In this document: positions 42,533-54,124 of the stretch, piece after piece | Layout: each line of letters opens with the position of its first letter | Position numbering within the stretch: position 1 is the stretch's first letter | Assembly (NCBI RefSeq): GCF_023091865.1 | Contig: NZ_JAHXDI010000004.1 | Coordinates: forward strand, 62,001-126,000 | Reading direction: 5' to 3' | Source: Chromohalobacter moromii | GTDB taxonomy: Bacteria; Pseudomonadota; Gammaproteobacteria; Pseudomonadales; Halomonadaceae | DNA length: 64,000 nt | The notes under the pieces: model-generated | Seen by the model: the letters and a program-made list of their open reading frames with translations, nothing else | Database searches by the model: none | Told to the model about the DNA's origin: nothing | Position numbers and translations under genes: made by a program

Positions 42533-42549
42533 TTGGCACATGACTTGCG
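42533..42549 (+). promoter_or_regulatory. sigma-54 promoter of the urt-ure operon
   Basis: TTGGCACATGACTTGCG contains TGGCAC-N5-TTGC with the invariant GG and GC dinucleotides ten bases apart (-24/-12). It starts 114 bases upstream of the urtA GTG. With the two NtrC-like sites it points to control by nitrogen limitation. Confidence 0.88.
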
Positions 42550-42646
42550 AGGTGTCGTGTAGACGTCATCGGGCGTCGTCGCTGGATATCACGACAACAG
42601 CGTGCATTGGCGCTGCAACAACAATCAGATCCGCAAGGAGTCGTTC

Positions 42647-43933
42647 GTGAACAAGATCACCTCCACCGCCGCACTCTTACTCTCGATGGGCATCGCGCTT
42701 CCGGCCGCGGCCCAGGAAGACACCATCAAGGTCGGGATCCTGCACTCTCTTTCCGGGACCATGGCCATTAGCGAGTCGACGCTGAAAGACGAAATGCTGA
42801 TGCTCATCGAAGAGCAGAACGAAAAAGGCGGGTTGCTGGGTAAGCAGCTCGAACCCGTGGTGATGGACCCGGCCTCGGACTGGTCGCTTTACGCCGAGCA
42901 GGCGCGTGACATGCTCACCGGGGACGATAAGGTCGACGTGATCTTCGGCAACTGGACGTCGGCGTCGCGCAAGGCGGTTCTGCCGGTGGTCGAGGAAGAG
43001 AACGGGCTGCTGTTCTATCCGGTGCAGTATGAGGGCGAGGAGTCGTCCGAGAACATCTTCTATACCGGCGCGGCCCCCAACCAGCAGGCGATTCCCGCGG
43101 TCGACTACCTGATGAGCCAGGGCGTGGAGCGCTGGGCGCTGCTGGGTACCGACTACGTCTACCCACGCACCACCAACAAGATTCTCGAGGCGTATCTCAA
43201 GGATCACGGCGTCGCCGACGACGACATCATGGTCAATTACACGCCGTTCGGGTTCAGCAATTGGCAGTCGATCGTCTCCGAGGTCAAGGACTTCGGCAGC
43301 CAGGGCAAGAAGACCGCCGTGGTCTCGACCATCAACGGCGATGCCAACGTGCCGTTCTATACCGAACTTTCCAATCAGGGCATCAGTGCCTCCGACATTC
43401 CGGTGGTCGCCTTCTCGGTGGGCGAGCAGGAGCTGTCCGGCATCGATACCGGACCGCTGGTGGGGCACATGGCGGCGTGGAACTACTTCATGAGCGTCGA
43501 CAGCGACGCCAACTATGACTTCATCGACAACTGGGTCGAATACACCGGCGACGACATGGCCGTGACCAACGATCCCATGGAAGCGCACTACATCGGCTTC
43601 AACATGTGGCTGGAGGCGGTGCGCGAGGCCGGCACCACCGATGTCGACGCGGTGAAGGATTCGATCATCGGGGTCACGGTGCCCAACCTTTCCGGCGGCT
43701 CCTCGGCGATGATGCCCAACCACCACATCACCAAGCCGGTGATGATCGGCGAGATCCAGGACGACGGTCAGTTCAGCGTGGTCTGGGAAACCTCGGGCAA
43801 TGTCGCTGGCGACGCCTGGTCCGACTATCTCCCCGAATCGCAGAACCTGATCAGCGACTGGCGCGCGCCGCTGCGCTGCGGAAAGCTCAACGTCGACACC
43901 ATGACCTGTGAGGACGGCGCCGGCGCCGAGTAA
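42647..43933 (+). CDS. urtA: urea ABC transporter substrate-binding protein
   Basis: A 428-residue periplasmic protein that captures urea. The chosen start is GTG at 42647, six bases after AAGGAG; it gives a signal peptide ending at PAAAQE. An earlier in-frame GTG at 42602 has no ribosome binding site. The mature protein begins DTIKVGILHSLSGTMAISES, and FGNWTSASRKAVLPVVEE and LFYPVQYEGEESSEN are typical of UrtA and the related amide-binding proteins. It is the first gene of the sigma-54-driven urt-ure unit. Confidence 0.96.
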   Translation: MNKITSTAALLLSMGIALPAAAQEDTIKVGILHSLSGTMAISESTLKDEMLMLIEEQNEKGGLLGKQLEPVVMDPASDWSLYAEQARDMLTGDDKVDVIFGNWTSASRKAVLPVVEEENGLLFYPVQYEGEESSENIFYTGAAPNQQAIPAVDYLMSQGVERWALLGTDYVYPRTTNKILEAYLKDHGVADDDIMVNYTPFGFSNWQSIVSEVKDFGSQGKKTAVVSTINGDANVPFYTELSNQGISASDIPVVAFSVGEQELSGIDTGPLVGHMAAWNYFMSVDSDANYDFIDNWVEYTGDDMAVTNDPMEAHYIGFNMWLEAVREAGTTDVDAVKDSIIGVTVPNLSGGSSAMMPNHHITKPVMIGEIQDDGQFSVVWETSGNVAGDAWSDYLPESQNLISDWRAPLRCGKLNVDTMTCEDGAGAE

Positions 43934-43940
43934 CACGCCC

Positions 43941-43965
43941 ACGGCGAGCGTCCGGCGCTCGCCGT
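43941..43965 (+). repeat. intercistronic hairpin 1 between urtA and urtB
   Basis: A perfect 10-base-pair stem (ACGGCGAGCG / CGCTCGCCGT) with a five-base loop, followed by TTCCTT, starting eight bases after urtA. It could stop part of transcription or protect urtA mRNA so that the binding protein is made in excess. Confidence 0.65.
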
Positions 43966-44012
43966 TTCCTTCACGTCATGACGCCCTGTAGGACGGGGCG
44001 CTCCCGAATCGT

Positions 44013-44033
44013 GCGCCGCGACCGTCGCGGCGC
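44013..44033 (+). repeat. intercistronic hairpin 2 before urtB
   Basis: A nine-base-pair stem GCGCCGCGA / TCGCGGCGC with a three-base loop, ending just before the AAGGAA ribosome binding site of urtB. It may modulate urtB translation. Confidence 0.5.
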
Positions 44034-44049
44034 GAGAAGGAACCCTTCG

Positions 44050-45705
44050 ATGACGCCAACTCACGCGACGAATGTTCGGCCAGAAGGCATGACCGGATCG
44101 CAGGCCGGCTTCGGTTTCCGGCATTGCCTGACGGTCGTGGCCGTCCTGCTGGCATGGCTCGCCATCGTCTCGCCGGTGCAGGCCGAGGTAACGCCGCAGC
44201 GCGCCCAAGCTTTGCTGCAGGCGCTGGATACCGATGACTTCGATGCCAAGGCCGAGGCCGCCCAGGCCATCGCCGCTAGTGACGCCGCCCAGAAAACGCG
44301 CTGGCTCGAGGCCTTGCTCGACGGCCGTCTGGGGCGCGAGCGTCGCGGCGAACGTTTTTACATCATCACCGATGACAGCGGCCGCGAATGGTCGATCATC
44401 GATGCCATCACCTTCGAGGATGCCGGCACCGGCTCCCGGCGTAGCGTCGATGCGTTTCGCATCAACAACGCGCTGCGCACCCAGTTGCAGGGCCTGATCG
44501 CCTCGCTGTCGCTTGACGAAGGCGACGAGGCGACCCGTCTCGAGGCCGCGAAGCGCCTGATCGGTGAGGTCGATGCGCAAAGCGTCGACGCGGTCGCCGC
44601 GAAACTCGACGACGAGGAGAGTCCCGCGGTACGCGCCGAGATCGACACCGCGCTGGCGCTGTATCGCGTGGAGCAGGGCGATGCCTCGGCTCTGGCGACC
44701 CTGCGCGGCAATCTCGACACCCGCGTGCGCAATTCGCTCTCTACCATCGCTGCCAGCGATGCTCCCATTGCTGCCGAGGCCGGCGAGACGCTGGCCGGCA
44801 TCGAGAGCAAGCGCGCCTGGTACGAGCGCGGGCAGACGCTGTTCTTCGGCTTGAGCGCCGGGTCCGTGCTGGTGCTGGCGGCGATCGGCCTGGCGATTAC
44901 CTTCGGCGTGATGGGGGTAATCAACATGGCGCACGGCGAGCTGATCATGCTGGGCGCCTATACCACCTGGATGATTCAGCAGTTGCTGCCCGGGCAGCCG
45001 GGGCTGGCCTTGTTGCTGGCGATCCCCGGCGGTTTCCTGGTCGCGGCGGCGTTCGGGATTCTCATCGAGCGCAGCGTGATCCGCTTTCTCAAGGGGCGTC
45101 CGCTCGAGACGCTGCTGGCGACCTTCGGCATCAGCCTGATCCTGCAGCAACTGGTGCGCACGGTATTTTCGCCGCTCAACCGGCGCGTGAATTCGCCGGA
45201 CTGGCTGCAGGGCGCCTGGCAGATCAACGAGGCCTTGTCGCTGACCCTCAACCGCCTGGGCGTGCTGCTCTTCTGCCTGGTGGTGTTCGCCGCGTTGTGG
45301 GCGCTGATGCGCTACACCCGGCTGGGGCTGGAGGTGCGCGCGGTGACCCAGAATCGTGCCATGGCACGCTCGATGGGCGTGCGTGCCGCGCGGGTGGACA
45401 TGCTCACCTTCGGCCTGGGCGCCGGGGTCGCCGGGCTGGCGGGCGTCGCCCTGTCCCAGATCACTAACGTGGGGCCCAATCTGGGGCAGAGCTATATCGT
45501 CGACTCCTTCCTGGTGGTGGTCTTCGGCGGCGTCGGCAACCTGTGGGGCACCCTGGTCGCCGGCATGTCGCTGGGCGTGATCAATCAGGTCCTGCAGCCC
45601 TGGGTCGGGGCCGTGCTGGCCAAGGTGATCGTGCTGGTCGGCGTCATCCTGTTCATTCAGAAACGTCCGCAGGGCCTCTTCGCGCCCAAGGGGCGGACCT
45701 CATGA
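44050..45705 (+). CDS. urtB: urea ABC transporter permease UrtB
   Basis: A 551-residue permease. The first 55 residues contain a signal-like helix. Residues 60-260 form a soluble, repeat-like helical extension typical of proteobacterial UrtB. The rest is a LivH-type membrane domain (GQTLFFGLSAGSVLVLAAIG to RPQGLFAPKG). The segment MGVINMAHGELIMLGAYT is the branched-chain amino acid/urea permease signature. The ATG at 44050 follows AGAAGGAA; an ATG 13 codons later is possible. The stop overlaps the urtC start (ATGA). Confidence 0.94.
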   Translation: MTPTHATNVRPEGMTGSQAGFGFRHCLTVVAVLLAWLAIVSPVQAEVTPQRAQALLQALDTDDFDAKAEAAQAIAASDAAQKTRWLEALLDGRLGRERRGERFYIITDDSGREWSIIDAITFEDAGTGSRRSVDAFRINNALRTQLQGLIASLSLDEGDEATRLEAAKRLIGEVDAQSVDAVAAKLDDEESPAVRAEIDTALALYRVEQGDASALATLRGNLDTRVRNSLSTIAASDAPIAAEAGETLAGIESKRAWYERGQTLFFGLSAGSVLVLAAIGLAITFGVMGVINMAHGELIMLGAYTTWMIQQLLPGQPGLALLLAIPGGFLVAAAFGILIERSVIRFLKGRPLETLLATFGISLILQQLVRTVFSPLNRRVNSPDWLQGAWQINEALSLTLNRLGVLLFCLVVFAALWALMRYTRLGLEVRAVTQNRAMARSMGVRAARVDMLTFGLGAGVAGLAGVALSQITNVGPNLGQSYIVDSFLVVVFGGVGNLWGTLVAGMSLGVINQVLQPWVGAVLAKVIVLVGVILFIQKRPQGLFAPKGRTS

Positions 45706-46750
45706 GTCTCGCCACGATGTTCAAACGCAATTCCCTGCTCGATGAACGCTCGACCTGGATCACCAGCGTCGTCCTGATCGTCGGCATGCTGGCGGTGGTC
45801 GTGCTCCATGCCTTGCCGCCGGATCACGCCTGGCACCTGAACGGCTCCGTCGTCTCGCTGCTGGGCAAGTACCTGACCTACATGCTGCTGGCGCTGGCGG
45901 TGGACTTGATCTGGGGTTACCTGGGCATCCTGAGCCTGGGCCACGGGGCCTTCTTCGCCCTGGGCGGCTACGCCATGGGGCTCTACCTGACCGCCCAGCA
46001 GGCACCGCTGGCGCCCTGGCAGGCTGTCATGGCCCACTTTCCCGTGGCGGCGCTCGCCGTGATCCTGGCGCCGGGGCTGCTGGCGCTGATCTTTGGCTGG
46101 CTGGCGTTTCGCTCGCGGGTTACCGGCGTGTACTTCTCGATCATCACCCAGGCGCTGACCTTCGCGCTGATGCTGGCCTTCAACCGCAACGAAATGGCCA
46201 TGGGGGGCAGCACCGGGCTGACGCGATTCGATGAGTTGCTGGGCTTCGCGCTGGCCGGCGAGGGCATGACCGTGGCGCTGTTCGTGGCCTCGGGCGTGGC
46301 CGTGCTGCTGGCGTTCTGGGGCTGCAAGGCCGTCACCCGGTCACGGCTCGGGCGGGTGTGCATGGCCACCCGGGACGCCGAGGCACGGGTGCGCTTCATC
46401 GGCTATCGCGTCGAACACGTCAAGCTGGCGGTGTTCGTGCTGTCGGCGATGATCGCGGGCATCGCCGGGGCGCTCTATGTGCCGCAGGTCGGCATCATCA
46501 ACCCGAGCACCTTCGCGCCGCTGTTCTCCATCGAGGTCGTGGTCTGGGTCGCATTGGGTGGCCGCGCCACCCTTTACGGCGCGCTGCTCGGCGCGCTGGT
46601 CGTCAATTATCTCAAGACGGTGCTGACCGGGGTGATGCCGGATGCCTGGCTGTTTCTGCTCGGGGGCTTGTTCGTGGTGGTCACCATGTTCCTGCCGCAA
46701 GGCGTGGCGGGCCTGATGGCGCACCTGCGTCGGCGCCGGGAGGTGACCGC

Positions 46751-46754
<4 letters not shown>
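45702..46754 (+). CDS. urtC: urea ABC transporter permease UrtC
   Basis: A 350-residue LivM-type permease with about nine membrane segments. The conserved DLIWGYLGILSLGHGAFFALGGYAMG segment lies near residues 67-92 and GRLGRVCMATRDAEARVRFIGY-like (here SRLGRVCMATRDAEARVRFI) is the cytoplasmic ABC-coupling loop. The start was set at the ATGA overlap with urtB; the frame is open upstream inside urtB. Its own stop overlaps urtD. Confidence 0.95.
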
Positions 46755-47622
<868 letters not shown>

Positions 47623-47623
<1 letters not shown>

Positions 47624-48333
47624 TGCTCAGCGTCGACAAGCTCAATCAGTATTACGGCGAAAGCCATATCCTGCGCGATCTCTCGCTGGAGGTGCCGACG
47701 GGGCGCTGCACCTGCGTCATGGGCCGCAACGGCGTGGGCAAGACCACGCTGCTCAAGGCCATCATGGGCGAAGTGGCGGTGCGTGACGGCCAGGTGCGTT
47801 TCGCCGACGAGAACCTGCTCAAGCGGCGTTCGGAAAGCCGTGCCGATCTGGGCATCGGCTATGTCCCCCAGGGGCGGCAGATCTTCGCCACGCTGAGCGT
47901 GGAGGAGAATCTGCGCATCGGTCTGCCGGCACGGCGCAAGCGTGTGCAAGGTACGGCGGAGCGGGGCATTCCCGAGCGTATCTACGAACTCTTTCCGGTG
48001 CTCCGTGAAATGCGTCACCGGCGTGGCGGCGACCTGTCCGGCGGCCAGCAGCAGCAACTGGCCATCGGCCGAGCGCTGGTGATCGAGCCGCGCCTACTGA
48101 TCCTCGACGAACCCGGCGAGGGCATCCAGCCCAACATCGTCGCGCAGATCGGCGAGGTGATACGCCGGCTCAACCAGGAGGATGGGCTCACCGTACTGCT
48201 GGTCGAACAGAAGCTGCCGTTCGCGCGCAAGTACGCCGATCGCTTCACGATCATGGACCGGGGGCAGACGGTCGCCGGCGGCGAGATCGGCGAACTCGAC
48301 GATGACCTGATCAAACGGCACCTGACGGTATGA
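47623..48333 (+). CDS. urtE: urea ABC transporter ATP-binding protein UrtE
   Basis: A 236-residue ABC ATPase. Walker A is GRNGVGKTTLLKAI, the signature is LSGGQQQQLAIGRAL and Walker B is LLILDEPGEGIQPN. The start MLSVDKLNQYYGESHIL is the UrtE pattern. Its TGA overlaps the ureD ATG (ATGA), physically linking the urea importer to the urease genes in one mRNA. Confidence 0.96.
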
Positions 48334-49271
48334 CGGACTTGTCGTTTCCTGGCCAGGCGGCGCTGCCCGGTGAAGGGGCGGGGCAGACGCCGTCCGGCGG
48401 TTCGGGGCATCGCTTCGACACCCGGCGCCACTGGGCGGCTTCCCTGTCGCTGGGCTTTCGCGACCGCGGTGGGCGCACGCGGATGACGCGTGCGCGCCAC
48501 CACGGTCCTCTGCGCGTGCAACGGCCGTTCTATCCCGAAACGGGCCATGTTCCCGACGCTCGCTACGCGGAGCCTTGCCATGTGTATCTGTTGCACCCGC
48601 CGGGCGGACTGGTCAGCGGCGACGAGCTGCGCATCGACATCGAGGCCGAGCGCGGCGCCCATGCCCTGATGACCACGCCGGCGGCGACCAAGCTGTATCG
48701 TGCCGATAGCCATGGCGTGTGCTGGGGGCAGCACACGCATCTGACCGTGCGGCCCGGCGCGCTGCTCGAATGGCTGCCGCAGGAAACCCTGTGTTTCGAC
48801 GGCGCGCGTGGCATGCAGAGCACGACGTTGGATGTGCAGGGCGATGGATGCTGCGTGGGCTGGGAAGTCCTGGCGCTAGGGCGTCCCGCCAGCCAGTTGC
48901 CGTTCGTCAGCGGGCGGGTCGAGCAGCGCTTCGCGTTGACGCGCGACGGACGCCCGCTATGGCGTGAACGTCAGCCGCTCGATCCCATGCATCCACGGTT
49001 CCACGGCTATTGGGGACAAGGCGGCAGTACGGTGCAGGCGACGCTCTGGGCAGTGGGGCTGACGGCGCCGCAGGCCGCGGTGGAGGCCCTGAGGGAATGC
49101 TTGCCGGCATCGCGGCACTGGGCCGTCACCCAGCGCCGCGACGTGCTCCTGCTGCGCTACCTGGGCGATGAGCGCAATGCCGCTTGGGAGATTTGTCAGC
49201 AGGCCTGGGAGGTGCTGCGGCCCTGGCTGTCGTCACGGCAGGCCAGCGTGCCGCGGATCTGGATGACCTGA
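48330..49271 (+). CDS. ureD: urease accessory protein UreD
   Basis: A 313-residue scaffold protein that binds apo-urease with UreF and UreG during nickel insertion. Recognisable segments are RTRMTRARHHGPLRVQRPFYPE, VYLLHPPGGLVSGDEL, TTPAATKLYR and LEWLPQETLCFDGA. It is the first ure gene and overlaps urtE by four bases. The N-terminal 30 residues are poorly conserved and Gly-rich. Confidence 0.95.
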   Translation: MTDLSFPGQAALPGEGAGQTPSGGSGHRFDTRRHWAASLSLGFRDRGGRTRMTRARHHGPLRVQRPFYPETGHVPDARYAEPCHVYLLHPPGGLVSGDELRIDIEAERGAHALMTTPAATKLYRADSHGVCWGQHTHLTVRPGALLEWLPQETLCFDGARGMQSTTLDVQGDGCCVGWEVLALGRPASQLPFVSGRVEQRFALTRDGRPLWRERQPLDPMHPRFHGYWGQGGSTVQATLWAVGLTAPQAAVEALRECLPASRHWAVTQRRDVLLLRYLGDERNAAWEICQQAWEVLRPWLSSRQASVPRIWMT

Positions 49272-49313
49272 CGACGGCCCGAAGCCCGAATTCATCAAGA
49301 GAGAGTTGCCGAT

Positions 49314-49616
49314 ATGGAATTGACCCCGAGAGACAAGGACAAGCTGCTGCTGTTTTCCGCCGCGCAACTTGCCGAACGACGCCGTGACCGTGGCCTCAAG
49401 CTCAACTACCCCGAGGCGGTGGCCTTGATCAGCTTCGAGATCCTGGAAGGCGCGCGCGACGGCAAGAGCGTCGCCGAACTGATGAGCGCCGGGCGCGAGA
49501 TCCTGACCCGCGACGACGTCATGGAAGGCGTGGCCGAGATGGTCGATGAGGTGCAGGTCGAGGCGACGTTCCCGGACGGCACCAAGTTGGTCACAGTTCA
49601 TAGCCCGATTGTGTGA
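49314..49616 (+). CDS. ureA: urease subunit gamma
   Basis: A 100-residue protein beginning [19 protein letters not shown] and containing [13 protein letters not shown] and [18 protein letters not shown], the standard UreA sequence and length. It is the small structural subunit of urease. It starts 42 bases after ureD with a GAGAG ribosome binding site. Confidence 0.98.
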   Translation: MELTPRDKDKLLLFSAAQLAERRRDRGLKLNYPEAVALISFEILEGARDGKSVAELMSAGREILTRDDVMEGVAEMVDEVQVEATFPDGTKLVTVHSPIV

Positions 49617-49670
49617 CGGAGTCCGCAATGGCTGCGCTCGCGCATTTCAGCAACCTCGTAAGGAGGCGCC

Positions 49671-49993
49671 ATGATTCCCGGTGAATACCAGTTGCAGGAC
49701 GGCGAGATCGAACTCTGCGCAGGGCGCGAGCGGATCACCGTCGAGGTCGCCAATACCGGCGACCGGCCCATCCAGATCGGGTCGCACTACCACTTTGCCG
49801 AGGCCAACCCGGCCTTGATCTTCGACCGCGACAAGACGCGCGGTTATCGCCTCGACGTGGCGGCGGGCACGGCGATTCGCTTCGAGCCCGGCCAGCGCCG
49901 CGAGGTGACCCTGATTCCCTTCGTCGGCCGGCGGCATGTCTACGGCTTCCGCCAGGCGGTCATGGGTGCCTTGGATGAGAAAGGAGCGACGTC

Positions 49994-49997
<4 letters not shown>
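49671..49997 (+). CDS. ureB: urease subunit beta
   Basis: A 108-residue protein beginning [15 protein letters not shown] and containing [22 protein letters not shown], typical of UreB. It begins 54 bases after ureA with AAGGAGG before the ATG. Its stop overlaps the ureC start. Confidence 0.98.
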
Positions 49998-51706
<1,709 letters not shown>

Positions 51707-51718
51707 GAGAGCTCCCTT

Positions 51719-52219
51719 ATGTTTCGGCATGCGCAATCCCGCGACCTGGCTCGCATCGTGGAAATCTACAACCAATCCATACCCGGGCGGCTGGCGACGG
51801 CCGATCTGGTGCCGGTCACGGTCGAGGCGCGTCAGGCATGGTTCGACGCTCATGATGAAGCCCATCCGCTATGGGTCCTCGAGGTGGACGAGAAGATCGT
51901 TGGATGGGCGAGCCTGCAGCCTTTCTATGGCCGGGCTGCTTATGCTGCAACCAATGAGGCAAGCCTTTATGTCGCGCGTGAGCACCAGGGGCGCGGGTAT
52001 GGCAAGCAGCTTGTCGAACGATTGATCGACTCCGCCATGGCACTCGGACGTCAGACGCTGCTGGGGTTCATCTTTGCCCACAATGCTCCGAGCCTGGCCC
52101 TGTTCCAGCGTTGCGGGTTCGAGCGCTGGGGACTGCTGCCGGAGGTTGCGGATCTCGACGGGCAGCCGACCTCGCTTGCCATCCTGGGGCGGCGCCTCGC
52201 GCCTCGCCATGAATACTGA
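51719..52219 (+). CDS. GNAT family N-acetyltransferase inside the urease operon
   Basis: A 166-residue protein of the phosphinothricin-acetyltransferase-like GNAT branch. The acetyl-CoA-binding motif A is REHQGRGYGKQLVERLI (R/Q-x-x-G-x-G/A), preceded by the strand EASLYV and followed by LGFIFAHNAPSLALFQRCGFERWG, typical of motif B. It sits 13 bases after ureC and 11 bases before ureE, so it is certainly in the urease transcript. No role for an acetyltransferase in urease maturation is established; detoxification or modification of an amino compound is a guess. Confidence 0.88.
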   Translation: MFRHAQSRDLARIVEIYNQSIPGRLATADLVPVTVEARQAWFDAHDEAHPLWVLEVDEKIVGWASLQPFYGRAAYAATNEASLYVAREHQGRGYGKQLVERLIDSAMALGRQTLLGFIFAHNAPSLALFQRCGFERWGLLPEVADLDGQPTSLAILGRRLAPRHEY

Positions 52220-52229
52220 AGGAGCCATT

Positions 52230-52730
52230 ATGTTGAAACTGATCGAACGTCTGGGGCCGATTGCGGCGGAGCAGGCCGGCGAGACTCTGACGTTGCCATT
52301 CGAGGCGCGCATGCGCGGGCGGCTCAAGGCGGTCAGCGATACCGGCCGCGAGCTGGGCCTGTTCCTCGATCGTGGCCCGGTGCTGCGCGACGGCGACGGG
52401 CTGCGTGCCGAGAGCGGCGAAGTGGTACGCGTGCAGGCGGCCGACGAGCCGGTGGTGACGGCACGGATCGAAGGCGCACTAGCGCTGGCGCGGCTGTGCT
52501 ATCACTTGGGCAACCGTCACGTGCAACTGGCCATCGCGGGCGACGCGCAGCGTGGCTGGGTACGCTTCCCGCCGGATCACGTGCTCGAGGAACTGGCCGA
52601 GCGGCTGGGCGCGACGCTCGAGCATCACGCGGCGCCGTTCGATCCCGAGCCGGGCGCCTATGGCCAGGCGGAAGGCCACGGTCATGGTCACGATCATCAC
52701 CACCATCAGGCCTCGGCACATGTCCACTGA
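52230..52730 (+). CDS. ureE: urease accessory metallochaperone UreE
   Basis: A 166-residue nickel chaperone. The N-terminal peptide-binding domain is followed by the metal-binding domain with LCYHLGNRHVQLAI and DHVLEELAERLGA, and the protein ends in a His-rich tail (about nine His in the last 20 residues). The start after AAGGAG at 52230 is well supported; the frame is open inside the upstream gene. It overlaps ureF by 11 bases. Confidence 0.96.
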   Translation: MLKLIERLGPIAAEQAGETLTLPFEARMRGRLKAVSDTGRELGLFLDRGPVLRDGDGLRAESGEVVRVQAADEPVVTARIEGALALARLCYHLGNRHVQLAIAGDAQRGWVRFPPDHVLEELAERLGATLEHHAAPFDPEPGAYGQAEGHGHGHDHHHHQASAHVH

Positions 52731-53412
52731 GCCGGTGTCGCAGCACGATCCGCTGGCCCTGGCCGGGCTCATGCAATTGGTCAGTCCGGCGCTGCCGATC
52801 GGTGCCTTCGCCTGGTCGCAGGGGCTCGAGAGCGCGCTGGAGCTGGGCTGGGTCGATGATGAAGCGAGCCTCGGCGAGTGGCTAGCCGGCGTGCTTGACG
52901 ACGGGCTGACCCGCTGCGAATTGCCGGTGCTGGCGCGCGCCCATCGTGCCTGGGCGCACGATGACGCCGAGGCCCTGGCGCACTGGAATGACTGGCTGCA
53001 GGCCAATCGTGAAACCCGCGAACTGCTCGAGGAAGAGCAGCGACTCGGCGGCACGCTGGTGCGCTTGCTGAGAAGCCTCGATCAGGTGCCCGTGGCGCCG
53101 GCCATGCCCGAGACGCCGGGCTACGTGGTGGTCTTCGCGCTGGCCGCTCGGGTACGTGGGGTAAACCGGGAAGATGCCATGCTGGGCTTCGCCTGGGCGT
53201 GGCTGGAGAACCAGTTGACGGTGGCCTGCAAGGCCTTGCCCCTGGGGCAGACGAGTGCCCAGCGTCTCGTCGAGCGCCTGCGCCCGGCCCTTGTCGAGGC
53301 AGTCAGCGAAGCCCTGGCGCTGGAAGACGATGATCTGGGACCGGCGTTGCCGGGACTGGCGCTGGCCAGCGCCTTGCACGAAACGCAGTACTCACGCTTG
53401 TTCAGGAGTTGA
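52720..53412 (+). CDS. ureF: urease accessory protein UreF
   Basis: A 230-residue all-helical protein that bridges UreD and UreG. The segments [21 protein letters not shown] and LARAHRAW are family features, and [14 protein letters not shown] is the conserved C-terminus. The chosen ATG at 52720 lies inside the end of ureE, which is common for these genes. Confidence 0.95.
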   Translation: MSTEPVSQHDPLALAGLMQLVSPALPIGAFAWSQGLESALELGWVDDEASLGEWLAGVLDDGLTRCELPVLARAHRAWAHDDAEALAHWNDWLQANRETRELLEEEQRLGGTLVRLLRSLDQVPVAPAMPETPGYVVVFALAARVRGVNREDAMLGFAWAWLENQLTVACKALPLGQTSAQRLVERLRPALVEAVSEALALEDDDLGPALPGLALASALHETQYSRLFRS

Positions 53413-53423
53413 GGAGAAAAAAT

Positions 53424-54086
53424 ATGACACATTGTCTACGCGTCGGTGTCGGCGGCCCGGTGGGGTCCGGCAAGACGGCGCTGCTCAAGCAACTCTGTCT
53501 GGCCCTGCGCGATCATTACGATATCGCCGTGGTCACCAATGACATCTATACCCGCGAGGATGCCGACTTCCTGCTCAAGCATGAAGCCCTGTCCGCCGAC
53601 CGTATCCTGGGGGTGGAGACCGGGGGGTGTCCGCACACCGCGATCCGCGAGGATGCCTCGATGAACCTGGCGGCCATCGACGAGCTTCAGTCGCGCCACC
53701 CCGCGCTCGAGCTGGTGATGGTGGAGTCAGGTGGCGACAACCTGTCGGCGACGTTCAGCCCCGAACTTTCCGATCTGACACTCTACGTGATTGACGTTTC
53801 CGCCGGCGACAAGATTCCACGCAAGGGCGGGCCGGGGATCACCAAGTCCGATCTGCTGATCATCAACAAGATCGATATCGCCGAGCAGGTACATGCCTCG
53901 CTGGAGGTCATGGACCGTGACGCACGCACGATGCGCGGCGAGCGGCCGTTCGTGTTCACCAACCTGCACGACGGGATGGGGGTCGAGGAGATCGTCGCCT
54001 TCATCCTCGAGCGGGGCATGCTGCCGGAGCGCCGGCCGCAGCATGCAGGTCAGGCAGCGCACGCCGATATGGCACCGAATACCTAA
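53424..54086 (+). CDS. ureG: urease accessory GTPase UreG
   Basis: A 220-residue SIMIBI GTPase that powers nickel insertion. The P-loop is [15 protein letters not shown] near residue 8, [15 protein letters not shown] contains the CPH nickel-binding motif, and LIINKIDIA is the guanine-specificity NKxD motif. The start follows GAGGAG; an upstream TTG in the same frame is unlikely. Confidence 0.97.
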   Translation: MTHCLRVGVGGPVGSGKTALLKQLCLALRDHYDIAVVTNDIYTREDADFLLKHEALSADRILGVETGGCPHTAIREDASMNLAAIDELQSRHPALELVMVESGGDNLSATFSPELSDLTLYVIDVSAGDKIPRKGGPGITKSDLLIINKIDIAEQVHASLEVMDRDARTMRGERPFVFTNLHDGMGVEEIVAFILERGMLPERRPQHAGQAAHADMAPNT

Positions 54087-54124
54087 GACACGCTGGTTAT
54101 CACTGACTATAAAGGAGAATATTC

